In this document: piece by piece, positions 47,445 through 55,365 of the stretch
How positions within the stretch are numbered: position 1 is the first letter of the stretch
Layout: every line of letters begins with the position of its first letter
Assembly (NCBI RefSeq): GCF_014193695.1
Contig: NZ_JACHZR010000004.1
Coordinates: 310,001 to 374,000 of the forward strand
DNA from: Rhizobium sp. BK316
Lineage (GTDB): Bacteria > Pseudomonadota > Alphaproteobacteria > Rhizobiales > Rhizobiaceae
Length of the DNA: 64,000 nt
Reading direction: 5' to 3'
Made by a program: the position numbers and the translations under genes
Notes under the pieces: generated by a model
Databases searched by the model: none
What the model saw: only the letters and a program-made list of their open reading frames with translations
Told to the model about the DNA's origin: nothing

Positions 47445-47780
47445 TCAGACCCAGTTCTGGATGATTTCTGGGCTCGCGTGGATGCAGGTGAGCTCCAGCC
47501 GCGTCGTCCCCACATTCTTGAAGCAATGCGGCGTCTCGGCATTGACGATGACGATGTCGCCGGGATTGGGCTCCACCGTCTCCTTGCCGACGGTAAAGCG
47601 CGCCTTGCCGGAGCGCACGATCCACATTTCCGTATAGGGGTGAATATGTAGGTCCGGCCCCTGGCCAGGCTCGTTGTCGATCAGGAAGATCGAGACCGGC
47701 GCGCCGTAATCGCCGCCCTCAAAACGAATGGTTCGGTTGGCGAATTGCTGCTGGCTTTCGCGGGGTATGACATGGAACAT
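47445..47780 (-). CDS. Small cupin-domain protein
   Basis: 111 residues forming a single cupin barrel: motif 1 H-I-H-P-Y-T-E-M-W-I-V (histidines and glutamate for metal) and motif 2 N-P-G-D-I-V-I-V-N-A-E-T-P-H. It may bind or modify a small molecule, or act as a sensor. It is divergent from a MarR regulator, with two operator-like palindromes in the 102 bases between, so it is probably the regulator's target. Confidence 0.88.
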   Translation of the reverse strand: MFHVIPRESQQQFANRTIRFEGGDYGAPVSIFLIDNEPGQGPDLHIHPYTEMWIVRSGKARFTVGKETVEPNPGDIVIVNAETPHCFKNVGTTRLELTCIHASPEIIQNWV

Positions 47781-47821
47781 GATTTCCTCCTTGGATCACG
47801 CTGCAGACTTTGCTATGAATT

Positions 47822-47839
47822 TATCTTCACGAGAAGATA
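47822..47839. promoter_or_regulatory. MarR-type operator, site 1
   Basis: TATCTTCACGAGAAGATA is a perfect palindrome (7-base arms around ACGA) in the cupin/MarR intergenic region. Its 18-base length fits a winged-helix dimer. Confidence 0.75.
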
Positions 47840-47851
47840 CTCCGATAGATT

Positions 47852-47869
47852 TATCTTCTCGTCAAGATA
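47852..47869. promoter_or_regulatory. MarR-type operator, site 2
   Basis: TATCTTCTCGTCAAGATA is a second, slightly imperfect copy of site 1, starting exactly 30 bases later, about three DNA turns. On the minus strand it contains CTTGAC, which resembles a rhizobial -35 element for the cupin gene. It ends 13 bases before the marR start. Confidence 0.75.
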
Positions 47870-47882
47870 GTTTGGAGTCCCC

Positions 47883-48413
47883 ATGGAAACGGAAGATCAC
47901 GTCGACCGGCTGCGTGCGCTCTGGGCTCAGGAATTGCCTGATCTCGATACGACACCGATGAGTATTCTCGGGCGCATCTGCCGGCTCTCCAATCTGGTGC
48001 GCCCGTCCATCGAGGCGACATTCGCCGAATTCGATCTCGACCGCGGCGAATTCGATGTGATTGCGACGATCCGCAGGGCAGGGCCGCCCTACAGAATGAC
48101 CCCGACTGAGCTCTACGGCCTTCTGCTGATCTCCTCGGGCGGCTTGACGCACCGGCTCGACAGACTGGAGAAATCAGGGCTCATACGGCGGGAACGCTCG
48201 GCACAGGATAAGCGCAGCTTCGAGGTGGCGCTGACGGACGAGGGCATCAAACGCGCCGAGGCGGCCTTCCGCGAAGACATGAAGCGGGAACTCGACCATC
48301 TCGATCATCTCGACGAGGGCGAGCGTCGCGCGCTTGCCGGCCTCCTGCGCAAACTTGCCGGTTCGCTGGAGCAGGCAGGCGAGAACGGCCCTGCGGCGGC
48401 AGATTCTATTTGA
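47883..48413 (+). CDS. MarR-family transcriptional regulator
   Basis: 176 residues. The winged helix covers about residues 60-125, with F-D-V-I-A-T-I-R-R, L-L-I-S-S-G-G-L-T-H-R-L-D-R-L-E (recognition helix) and S-A-Q-D-K-R-S-F-E-V-A-L-T (wing), the MarR hallmark. It is usually a repressor released by phenolic or oxidising ligands. TTGGAG precedes the ATG at 47883. Two palindromes just upstream suggest that it represses itself and the divergent cupin gene. Confidence 0.93.
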   Translation: METEDHVDRLRALWAQELPDLDTTPMSILGRICRLSNLVRPSIEATFAEFDLDRGEFDVIATIRRAGPPYRMTPTELYGLLLISSGGLTHRLDRLEKSGLIRRERSAQDKRSFEVALTDEGIKRAEAAFREDMKRELDHLDHLDEGERRALAGLLRKLAGSLEQAGENGPAAADSI

Positions 48414-48445
48414 CAATCCTGTGACTTATCCCTAAAGACCGCGCC

Positions 48446-48478
48446 AGCACCGGGCAGCAATGTCCGGTGTTTCATTTG
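48446..48478 (+). terminator. Possible weak terminator after marR
   Basis: CACCGG and CCGGTG arms with a loop of about ten bases, followed by TTTCATTT. The T-run is short, so this is tentative. Confidence 0.35.
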
Positions 48479-48610
48479 ACATGTCCCGTGGATCTTGTCC
48501 GTTCGCGAATGGAAAGATCCTGTCGGGTCCTGGAAACGGGATCAAAGGAGGGCGTGTTTCCTTCGCGCGGTTTGGCAACAAACCGTCATAACACTTTGAA
48601 AGGAAATACG

Positions 48611-49228
48611 ATGAGCAAGCGCGAATCGTCCAAGTACAAGATCGACCGCCGTATGGGCGAAAACATCTGGGGCCGTCCGAAGTCCCCGGTGAACCGCCGC
48701 GAATACGGCCCGGGCCAGCACGGCCAGCGCCGCAAGGGCAAGCTTTCCGACTTCGGTGTGCAGCTGCGCGCTAAGCAGAAGCTGAAAGGTTACTACGGTG
48801 ACCTGCGCGAGAAGCAGTTCCGCGCCATCTTCGCTGAAGCTGACCGCCGCAAGGGCGACACCTCGGAAAACCTGATTGGTCTCCTGGAATCCCGCCTCGA
48901 CGCGATCGTCTACCGCGCCAAGTTCGTTCCGACGGTCTTTGCTGCCCGTCAGTTCGTCAACCATGGCCACGTTACGGTCAACGGTGTGCGCGTCAACATC
49001 GGTTCTTACCGTTGCAAGGCCGGCGACGTCATCGAAGTTCGCGAAAAGTCCAAGCAGCTCGTTACGGTTCTGGAATCGGTTTCGCTCGCAGAGCGCGACG
49101 TTCCTGACTACGTCGAAGTCGACCACCACAAGATGGTTGCCACTTTCGCACGCGTTCCTACGCTTGCCGACGTTCCGTACCCGGTCGTCATGGAACCGCA
49201 TCTGGTCGTCGAATTCTATTCGCGTTAA
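48611..49228 (+). CDS. rpsD: 30S ribosomal protein S4
   Basis: 205 residues. The N-terminus M-S-K-R-E-S-S-K-Y-K-I-D-R-R and the S4 RNA-binding domain (E-S-R-L-D-A-I-V-Y-R-A-K-F, then F-V-N-H-G-H-V-T-V-N-G) are diagnostic. It is an early-binding protein of the small subunit. GAAAGGAAA stands before the ATG at 48611, and a long in-frame extension to 48467 is rejected. Here it stands alone, away from the alpha operon, as is usual for this order; a terminator follows. Confidence 0.98.
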   Translation: MSKRESSKYKIDRRMGENIWGRPKSPVNRREYGPGQHGQRRKGKLSDFGVQLRAKQKLKGYYGDLREKQFRAIFAEADRRKGDTSENLIGLLESRLDAIVYRAKFVPTVFAARQFVNHGHVTVNGVRVNIGSYRCKAGDVIEVREKSKQLVTVLESVSLAERDVPDYVEVDHHKMVATFARVPTLADVPYPVVMEPHLVVEFYSR

Positions 49229-49252
49229 TCCGCGAGGCGTTTTCGCATACAG

Positions 49253-49280
49253 AAAAGCCGCCCTCCAAGGCGGCTTTTTT
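49253..49280 (+). terminator. Intrinsic terminator after rpsD
   Basis: AAAAGCCGCC and GGCGGCTTTT arms around CTCCAA followed by TT, just ahead of the glsA ribosome-binding site. Confidence 0.9.
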
Positions 49281-49301
49281 GTTCTCTGGAGAGAAGCCAT
49301 C

Positions 49302-50228
49302 ATGGATTTGCAGGCAGTCCTCGACAGCATTCACAAAGAGATCCAGCCGCGCATCGGCGAAGGCAAGGTGGCGGATTATATTCCCGAGCTTGCCAAGGTC
49401 GATCCGCAGCAGTTCGGCATGTCGATCATCACCGTCGACGGCAAGGTCTACAGCGTCGGCCATGCCGATGTCGCCTTCTCCATCCAGAGCATTTCCAAGG
49501 TCTTCATGCTGACGCTGGCGCTCGGCAAGGTGGGCGAGGGGCTGTGGAAGCGGGTCGGCCGCGAGCCCTCGGGCTCGGCTTTCAATTCCATCGTCCAGCT
49601 CGAGCATGAGCACGGCATCCCGCGCAATCCCTTCATCAATGCCGGCGCGATCGCCGTCAGCGATGTCGTCATGGCCGGCCATGCGCCGCGCGAGGCGATC
49701 GGCGAGTTGCTGCGCTTCGTGCGCTACCTCGCAGACGATGAATCCATCACCATCGACGACAAGGTGGCGCGTTCGGAGACGGCGACGGGCTATCGCAATT
49801 TCGCGCTTGCCAATTTCATGCGCTCCTACCGCAATCTCGATCATCCCGTCGATCATGTGCTTGGCGTCTATTTCCACCAGTGCGCGCTGTCCATGACCTG
49901 CGAGCAGTTGGCTCGCGCCGGCCTGTTCCTGGCCGCGCGGGGCAGCAATCCGCTGACCGGTCATTCGGTCGTATCGCCGAAGCGGGCGCGGCGCATCAAT
50001 GCGCTGATGTTGACCTGTGGCCATTACGACGGTTCCGGCGATTTCGCCTATCATGTCGGCCTGCCGGGCAAGAGCGGCGTTGGTGGTGGTATCTTTGCGG
50101 TGGCGCCGGGCATTGCCTCGATCGCTGTCTGGTCGCCGGGACTGAACAAGGTCGGCAATTCGCAGCTCGGCGCGGTGGCGCTGGAGATGCTGGCGGCGCG
50201 CACCGGCTGGTCCGTTTTCGGCGATTGA
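49302..50228 (+). CDS. glsA: Glutaminase
   Basis: 308 residues of the beta-lactamase-like glutaminase family. The nucleophile motif S-I-Q-S-I-S-K-V-F, the substrate loop N-P-F-I-N-A-G-A-I-A, and Y-F-H-Q-C-A-L-S and G-K-S-G-V-G-G-G-I segments are all present. It hydrolyses glutamine to glutamate and ammonia. GGAGAG lies about ten bases before the ATG. It starts 73 bases past rpsD, behind a terminator, so it probably has its own promoter. Confidence 0.96.
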   Translation: MDLQAVLDSIHKEIQPRIGEGKVADYIPELAKVDPQQFGMSIITVDGKVYSVGHADVAFSIQSISKVFMLTLALGKVGEGLWKRVGREPSGSAFNSIVQLEHEHGIPRNPFINAGAIAVSDVVMAGHAPREAIGELLRFVRYLADDESITIDDKVARSETATGYRNFALANFMRSYRNLDHPVDHVLGVYFHQCALSMTCEQLARAGLFLAARGSNPLTGHSVVSPKRARRINALMLTCGHYDGSGDFAYHVGLPGKSGVGGGIFAVAPGIASIAVWSPGLNKVGNSQLGAVALEMLAARTGWSVFGD

Positions 50229-50288
50229 GACTGGGTTGGGCGGTGGCTTTCTGCTAAGCAAGGCACGCACATCAGACTGGACGAGAAG

Positions 50289-51155
50289 ATGAATATCGCA
50301 GCCAATATTGCCGACGACCTGGAAACGGCTGAAACCGGCATCGGCCATACGCTGTTCGCCGATGCGCCGCATTCGGTCTCCTTTAACAAGCTGCGCAAAC
50401 GTCTCTTACGACAAGTGCGACAGGCCTTCGACGATTTCGATATGTTGAATGGCCAGAAGCGCTGGCTGATCGGCATTTCCGGCGGCAAGGATTCCTATGG
50501 CCTGCTGGCGCTGCTGCTCGACCTGCAATGGCGCGGCCTGCTGCCGGTGGAGCTGATTGCCTGCAATCTCGATCAGGGCCAGCCGAATTTCCCGAAGCAT
50601 GTGCTGCCGGAATATCTCGCCAGGATCGGCGTCAAACATCGCATCGAATATCGCGATACTTATTCGATCGTGAAGGAAAAGGTGCCTGAAGGGGCGACGT
50701 ACTGTTCGCTCTGCTCGCGTCTGCGCCGCGGCAATCTCTATCGGATCGCCCGCGAAGAAGGCTGCGATGCGCTGGTGCTCGGCCATCACCGCGAGGATAT
50801 TCTTGAGACCTTCTTCATGAACTTCTTCCATGGCGGGCGGCTTGCCGCCATGCCGGCGAAGCTGCTGAACGATGAAAGCAACCTGATGGTGCTGCGGCCG
50901 CTCGCCTATTGCGCCGAGGACGACATGGCTAGGTTTGCGGCCGCCATGCAGTTTCCAATCATTCCGTGCGATCTCTGCGGCTCGCAGGACGGGCTGCAGC
51001 GCAATGCGATGAAGGACATGCTCGCCGATATCGAGCGCCGCATGCCTGGCCGCAAAGACACGATGCTGCGCGCGCTCGCGCATGTGAACCCGTCGCACCT
51101 GCTCGATCCGAAACTTTTCGACTTTTCTGCGCTGACCGTCACCCAAACGTCATAA
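50289..51155 (+). CDS. ttcA: tRNA 2-thiocytidine(32) synthetase TtcA
   Basis: 288 residues with the PP-loop S-G-G-K-D-S (64-69) and two C-x-x-C pairs: Y-C-S-L-C-S-R and P-C-D-L-C-G-S-Q, which hold the [4Fe-4S] cluster of TtcA. It thiolates cytidine 32 in some tRNAs. Curiously the window also encodes a TrmJ-type enzyme that would modify the same position 32. Confidence 0.95.
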   Translation: MNIAANIADDLETAETGIGHTLFADAPHSVSFNKLRKRLLRQVRQAFDDFDMLNGQKRWLIGISGGKDSYGLLALLLDLQWRGLLPVELIACNLDQGQPNFPKHVLPEYLARIGVKHRIEYRDTYSIVKEKVPEGATYCSLCSRLRRGNLYRIAREEGCDALVLGHHREDILETFFMNFFHGGRLAAMPAKLLNDESNLMVLRPLAYCAEDDMARFAAAMQFPIIPCDLCGSQDGLQRNAMKDMLADIERRMPGRKDTMLRALAHVNPSHLLDPKLFDFSALTVTQTS

Positions 51156-51199
51156 TGGACTTGCTATGAGCCTCTGCAGATCCATGCAACGAGTCCAAA

Positions 51200-52030
51200 A
51201 TGAATTTCTCAGACAATGACATAGAGTTTCTCGGCGACTGCCTCCGGCACGTCGCCGAAGAAGAGATCATGCCGCGCTTCCGCAATGCGGCCGCGGCCAG
51301 TGTTTCCGAAAAGACATCTTCCGTCGATCTCGTCACGCAGGCCGACCTGCGCTCCGAGGCCTATCTGACGGCCGCCATCCGCGAGCGTTTTCCTGCAGCA
51401 CTCGTCGTCGGCGAAGAGGCCTACGAGGCAGATCGTTCCGTCGTGCCGGCGCTTGCCGATGCCGACCTTGCCTTCATCATCGATCCCGTCGACGGCACCT
51501 TCAATTTCGCAGCCGGCCTGCCGGTCTTCGGCACGATCCTCGCCGTGACGATCAAGGGCGAGACGGTTGCCGGCCTCATTCACGATCCCGCACTCGGCGA
51601 TACCGTCGTTTCCATCAAGGGCGCCGGCGCTTTCCAGCACAAGCGCAATTGCGAGCCTGTCCGTTTGAAGGTGGCAGAGCCAATCGAGCTTGGCCGCATG
51701 GTCGGCGCCATGTCCTTCAGTCATATGGACGAGCCTGACCGTTCGCGCATTGCCGGCAATATGGCCAAGACCCGCATGACTTTCGCTTTCAATTGCTCGG
51801 CCTACGAATATTGGATGGTTTCCTCGGGCAAGCTGCATTTCATCGGCCATGAAAAGCTGATGCCTTGGGATCATCTTGCCGGTGTTCTGACGCATCAGGA
51901 GGCCGGCGGCCATACTGCGAAATTCGACGGAACGCCTTACAGGCCGGGCGAGATTTCCGGCGGCATCATCTCTGCTCCCGACAAGGAAAGCTGGCAGATG
52001 ATCCGCAACGAGATCGTCGGCTACCGATAA
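51200..52030 (+). CDS. Inositol-monophosphatase-family protein, paralogue 1
   Basis: 276 residues with the lithium-sensitive phosphatase motifs: G-E-E-A-Y-E (73), I-D-P-V-D-G-T-F-N-F-A-A-G (95-), and W-D-H-L-A-G near the C-terminus. Substrates in this family include inositol phosphate, histidinol phosphate and 3'-phosphoadenosine 5'-phosphate. It is followed 17 bases later by a paralogue, and hisC lies beyond, convergent, so a histidinol-phosphatase role is possible but not shown. Confidence 0.9.
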   Translation: MNFSDNDIEFLGDCLRHVAEEEIMPRFRNAAAASVSEKTSSVDLVTQADLRSEAYLTAAIRERFPAALVVGEEAYEADRSVVPALADADLAFIIDPVDGTFNFAAGLPVFGTILAVTIKGETVAGLIHDPALGDTVVSIKGAGAFQHKRNCEPVRLKVAEPIELGRMVGAMSFSHMDEPDRSRIAGNMAKTRMTFAFNCSAYEYWMVSSGKLHFIGHEKLMPWDHLAGVLTHQEAGGHTAKFDGTPYRPGEISGGIISAPDKESWQMIRNEIVGYR

Positions 52031-52047
52031 ACCGAGGGGAGACCGCC

Positions 52048-52872
52048 ATGACGACTGCCATAGATACGATGAAGCTTGCCAATCTCTTGCGGCAGGCAGC
52101 GAAAGCCGAGATCCTGCCGCGCTTTCGCCGGCTGGGCAGCAGTGATGTGCGCGCCAAGACGGAAGCGACCGACCTCGTGACCGAGGCGGACGAGCAGGCC
52201 GAAAGAATGATGAAGGCGGAGGCCGCGCGCTTCTGGCCGGAAGCGCTCTTCATCGGCGAAGAATCGGTCGCCTCCGATGCAGCCCTTCTCAACAAGATCG
52301 AAGGCGCGGATCTCGCCATCATCGTCGATCCCGTCGACGGCACCTTCAACTTTGCCGCCGGCATTCCGGCCTTCGGCGTCATGGCCTCGGTTGTTTCCAA
52401 AGGCGAGACGGTTGCCGGTATCATCTATGATCCGATGGGCGACGACTGGGTCATGGCGGAAAAGGGCGGTGGTGCCTGGCTGCGGCGGCCGGATGGCGAA
52501 TCGCAGCGGCTGCGGGTGGCCGAGCCTGTGGCGCTCGACCAGATGGTCGGCATGGCCTCGACCGGCTACTTGCCGCAAGACAAACGCGCCGAAATTCTTG
52601 GCAATCTCGCGAAGGTGCGTTTCCTGACCAACTATCGCTGTGCGGCCCATGAATACCGCACCTTTGCCAGCGGGCATGTGCATTACCTGATGTACAACAA
52701 GCTGATGCCCTGGGATCATCTGGCCGGAACGCTGATCTGCCAGGAGGCAGGTGCCTATGCCGCCCGTTTCGACGGCTCGGCCTATCTGCCGCATCATGTT
52801 ACCGGAGGACTGCTGATCACGCCGGACAAGGACAGTTGGGATATCCTGCGCCGTGAGGTCGTCACGGTCTGA
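52048..52872 (+). CDS. Inositol-monophosphatase-family protein, paralogue 2
   Basis: 274 residues, clearly related along its full length to the preceding protein. It keeps G-E-E-S, V-D-P-V-D-G-T-F-N-F-A-A-G and W-D-H-L-A-G, so both copies should be active. GAGGGGAGA precedes the ATG at 52048. The pair arose by tandem duplication and has diverged in the substrate-facing parts (for example, T-G-Y-L-P-Q-D here against M-S-F-S-H-M-D in the first). It ends four bases from the convergent hisC gene. Confidence 0.9.
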   Translation: MTTAIDTMKLANLLRQAAKAEILPRFRRLGSSDVRAKTEATDLVTEADEQAERMMKAEAARFWPEALFIGEESVASDAALLNKIEGADLAIIVDPVDGTFNFAAGIPAFGVMASVVSKGETVAGIIYDPMGDDWVMAEKGGGAWLRRPDGESQRLRVAEPVALDQMVGMASTGYLPQDKRAEILGNLAKVRFLTNYRCAAHEYRTFASGHVHYLMYNKLMPWDHLAGTLICQEAGAYAARFDGSAYLPHHVTGGLLITPDKDSWDILRREVVTV

Positions 52873-52876
52873 GCCG

Positions 52877-53935
52877 TCAGGCGAGGATCTGCTTCAGCGC
52901 ATCCAGAAGCTTGTCGCATTCGGCATCGGTGCCAATGGTGATGCGCAGGAAATTCTCGGTGCGCGCCCCGCGGAAATGCCGTACGAGGACCGCGCGCTTG
53001 CGCAGTTCCGCAGCGAGTTCCGCGCCGCCGCGGGTGCTGTGGCGGGCGAAGACGAAATTGGCGGAGGAGGGCAGGACTTCGAAGCCGAGCCCGCCAAGCG
53101 CGACGGTCAGGCGCTCGCGGCTTGCGACGATCAGGTCGCAATGTTTCCCGAACCACTCCCGATCTTCCCAGGCAGCCACGGCGCCTGCCTGGGTCAGTCT
53201 GTCCAGCGGATAGGAATTGAAGCTGTCCTTGACCCTTACCAGGGCATCGATCAGCGGCCGCTGACCAACGGCGAAGCCGACGCGCAGACCCGCAAGTCCG
53301 CGCGATTTCGAGAAGGTCTGGATGACGAGCAGGTTCGGATACTTCCGCACCAGCGGGATGGCGCTTTCGCCGCCGAAATCCACATAGGCTTCATCAATGA
53401 CGACGACCTGATCGGGATGCTCCTGTAACAGCGCCTCGATCGCGGCCAGCGGCAGTGCCGTCCCCGTAGGCGCGTTCGGATTGGGCAGGATGATCGCGCC
53501 GCAGGGCCGGCGGTAATCCTCGATGCGAACCTGCATCTTTTCGTCCAATGGGACCTCGCGGAAATGGATCCCGTACAGGCCGCAATAGGTCGGGTAGAAG
53601 CTGTAGGTGATGTCGGGGTAGAGCAGGGGCAGTTCGTGCTTCAGCAGTGCCTGGAACGTGTGTGCCAGAACCTCATCCGAGCCATTGCCGACGAAAACTT
53701 CACCGGGATCGAGATCGTGGCTTGCGGCAATCACCTTGCGCAGCTTCAAGCCCGTCGGCTCGGGATAAAGCCGCAGCGTGTCGTTGACCGCTTCCGAAAT
53801 CGCCGCCAGCGCACGGGGCGATGGGCCGTAGGGGTTCTCATTGGTGTTGAGCTTGACCAGGCCGTCGATGACGGGCTGTTCGCCCGCCACGTAGGGCGTC
53901 AAGGAATGGATAATGGGGCTCCAGAAACGGCTCAT
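52877..53935 (-). CDS. hisC: Histidinol-phosphate aminotransferase
   Basis: 352 residues of the class I/II aminotransferase fold. N-E-N-P-Y-G-P-S-P near the N-terminus, G-N-G-S-D-E-V (PLP phosphate), N-P-N-A-P-T-G-T, D-E-A-Y-V-D-F and the PLP lysine in F-S-K-S-R-G-L-A-G-L-R-V-G-F are all HisC-like. It may serve histidine synthesis or an aromatic amino-acid side reaction; rhizobia often have several HisC copies. The ATG at 53935 is preferred over an upstream frame to 54079. It follows the MFS genes on the minus strand. Confidence 0.92.
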   Translation of the reverse strand: MSRFWSPIIHSLTPYVAGEQPVIDGLVKLNTNENPYGPSPRALAAISEAVNDTLRLYPEPTGLKLRKVIAASHDLDPGEVFVGNGSDEVLAHTFQALLKHELPLLYPDITYSFYPTYCGLYGIHFREVPLDEKMQVRIEDYRRPCGAIILPNPNAPTGTALPLAAIEALLQEHPDQVVVIDEAYVDFGGESAIPLVRKYPNLLVIQTFSKSRGLAGLRVGFAVGQRPLIDALVRVKDSFNSYPLDRLTQAGAVAAWEDREWFGKHCDLIVASRERLTVALGGLGFEVLPSSANFVFARHSTRGGAELAAELRKRAVLVRHFRGARTENFLRITIGTDAECDKLLDALKQILA

Positions 53936-53966
53936 CGTGATTTTCCAGTTTATGCCTGCTGCAGCA

Positions 53967-55247
53967 TTACATGTGAACGGCGCCGGGGTCGATCTGCGGG
54001 CTGTCGCCGGGATGGGTGAAAAGCTTGCCCTTTTCCGCCCAGAGCACCATGACGACGGTAACGGCGCCGAAGAGCGCAAAGCCGCCGAACAGCGGCTGGA
54101 CAGTGCCGTTGAAGAGCTGGCCGACGCCGCCGCCGATGATAGCGCCGAAGGTCGTCGACACGAAGCCTGTGACGGCCGTTGCGGTGCCGGCGAGATTACC
54201 CATCGGTTCCAGGCTGATCGCCGTAAAGTTGGTAGCGATCACCGCAAACATCATCAAAAGGATCGAGAAGAGCGCATACGAGAAGGCGAAGGACGGCGTG
54301 CCGCCGAGTGCCGCCACGAAGCCAATCGCCGAGACGATGGTGAACAGCAGCATGGCTGCATGCGAGATGCGGCGCATGCCGAAAGTGCGCACCAGCATGC
54401 CGTTCAGGAAGTTGGCGACGGCGATGCCGCCCGCTGTTGCCGCAAAGGCAATCGGCAGCCAGTCACCGAGGCCGTAAACCTCGCCGAAGACCTGCTGGAC
54501 GGAGATCACATAGGCGCTGATGACGCCGGTGAACATGGTCAACCCGATCATGTAGCCGCAGGTGATACGGTTGGTCAGAACCGTCTTGAAGCCATCGGCG
54601 ACGGCGCCGAAGGACAGCGGGATGCGCTCCTCCGGCGGCAGGGATTCCTTCAGGCGCAGCAGCGCCCAGACGAAGAGGATCGTCGCAACGATGCCGAGCA
54701 GGATGAAGATCCAGTTCCAGTGGGCATAGGTGATGATGAGCTGGCCGACCGAGGGAGCGACGATCGGCACGATCATGAAGACGATCATGACATAGGACAT
54801 GACGCGGGCCATCTCACGGCCGCCGAAGCAGTCACGCACGATTGCCATGGTGGTGATGCGCACGGCCGCACCGCCGATGCCCTGAACGAAACGCATGATC
54901 AGCAGCATTTCGAAGCTGCCGGTTGCGGCTGCCGCAAACATGCCGACCACGTAGCAGGCCAGACCGCCGAGCAGGATGTTGCGGCGGCCGAAGGCATCCG
55001 AGAGACTGCCGAAGACAATCTGGGAGGCGCCAAACCCCAAGAAGAAGACACCGATGACGAGCTGTGCGTCATTGTTGCTGGTGACACCCAGCGAATGGCC
55101 GATATTGGGTAGCGCTGGCAGCATGCTGTCGATCGCCATGGCGATGCTGGCGGTCATGATGGCGATCGTCACCACGAACTCGACAAAGCCCATGCCGATG
55201 CGGGCAGAACCCTGATTTTCCGTGTGCGGTTTGTGCGTCGGAGTCAT
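53967..55247 (-). CDS. Bcr/CflA-type MFS efflux pump, copy A
   Basis: 426 residues with twelve membrane helices and the drug:H+ antiporter loop motif G-S-L-S-D-A-F-G-R-R-N (motif A); R-F-V-Q-G-I-G-G-A-A (motif B, proton coupling) and the I-V-A-P-S-V-G-Q segment (motif C) mark it as a 12-helix exporter of the Bcr/CflA group. Substrates are unknown. It is followed by hisC 31 bases on and is preceded by a paralogue on the same strand. Confidence 0.92.
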   Translation of the reverse strand: MTPTHKPHTENQGSARIGMGFVEFVVTIAIMTASIAMAIDSMLPALPNIGHSLGVTSNNDAQLVIGVFFLGFGASQIVFGSLSDAFGRRNILLGGLACYVVGMFAAAATGSFEMLLIMRFVQGIGGAAVRITTMAIVRDCFGGREMARVMSYVMIVFMIVPIVAPSVGQLIITYAHWNWIFILLGIVATILFVWALLRLKESLPPEERIPLSFGAVADGFKTVLTNRITCGYMIGLTMFTGVISAYVISVQQVFGEVYGLGDWLPIAFAATAGGIAVANFLNGMLVRTFGMRRISHAAMLLFTIVSAIGFVAALGGTPSFAFSYALFSILLMMFAVIATNFTAISLEPMGNLAGTATAVTGFVSTTFGAIIGGGVGQLFNGTVQPLFGGFALFGAVTVVMVLWAEKGKLFTHPGDSPQIDPGAVHM

Positions 55248-55365
55248 TCGAATCCCCCTGAATGACGGAAGAACGGACGCAGAAGCGGCCGAATTGATGC
55301 GGGATGCAGCAGGCTCCTACCAAGTTGCTCCGCCGCCTGATGTGTCTGAAAGCCTCAGCCTGATA

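Noticed and set aside
48476..48510. rpsD promoter with TTGACA at 48476
   Set aside because: No acceptable -10 element at 16-18 bases distance.
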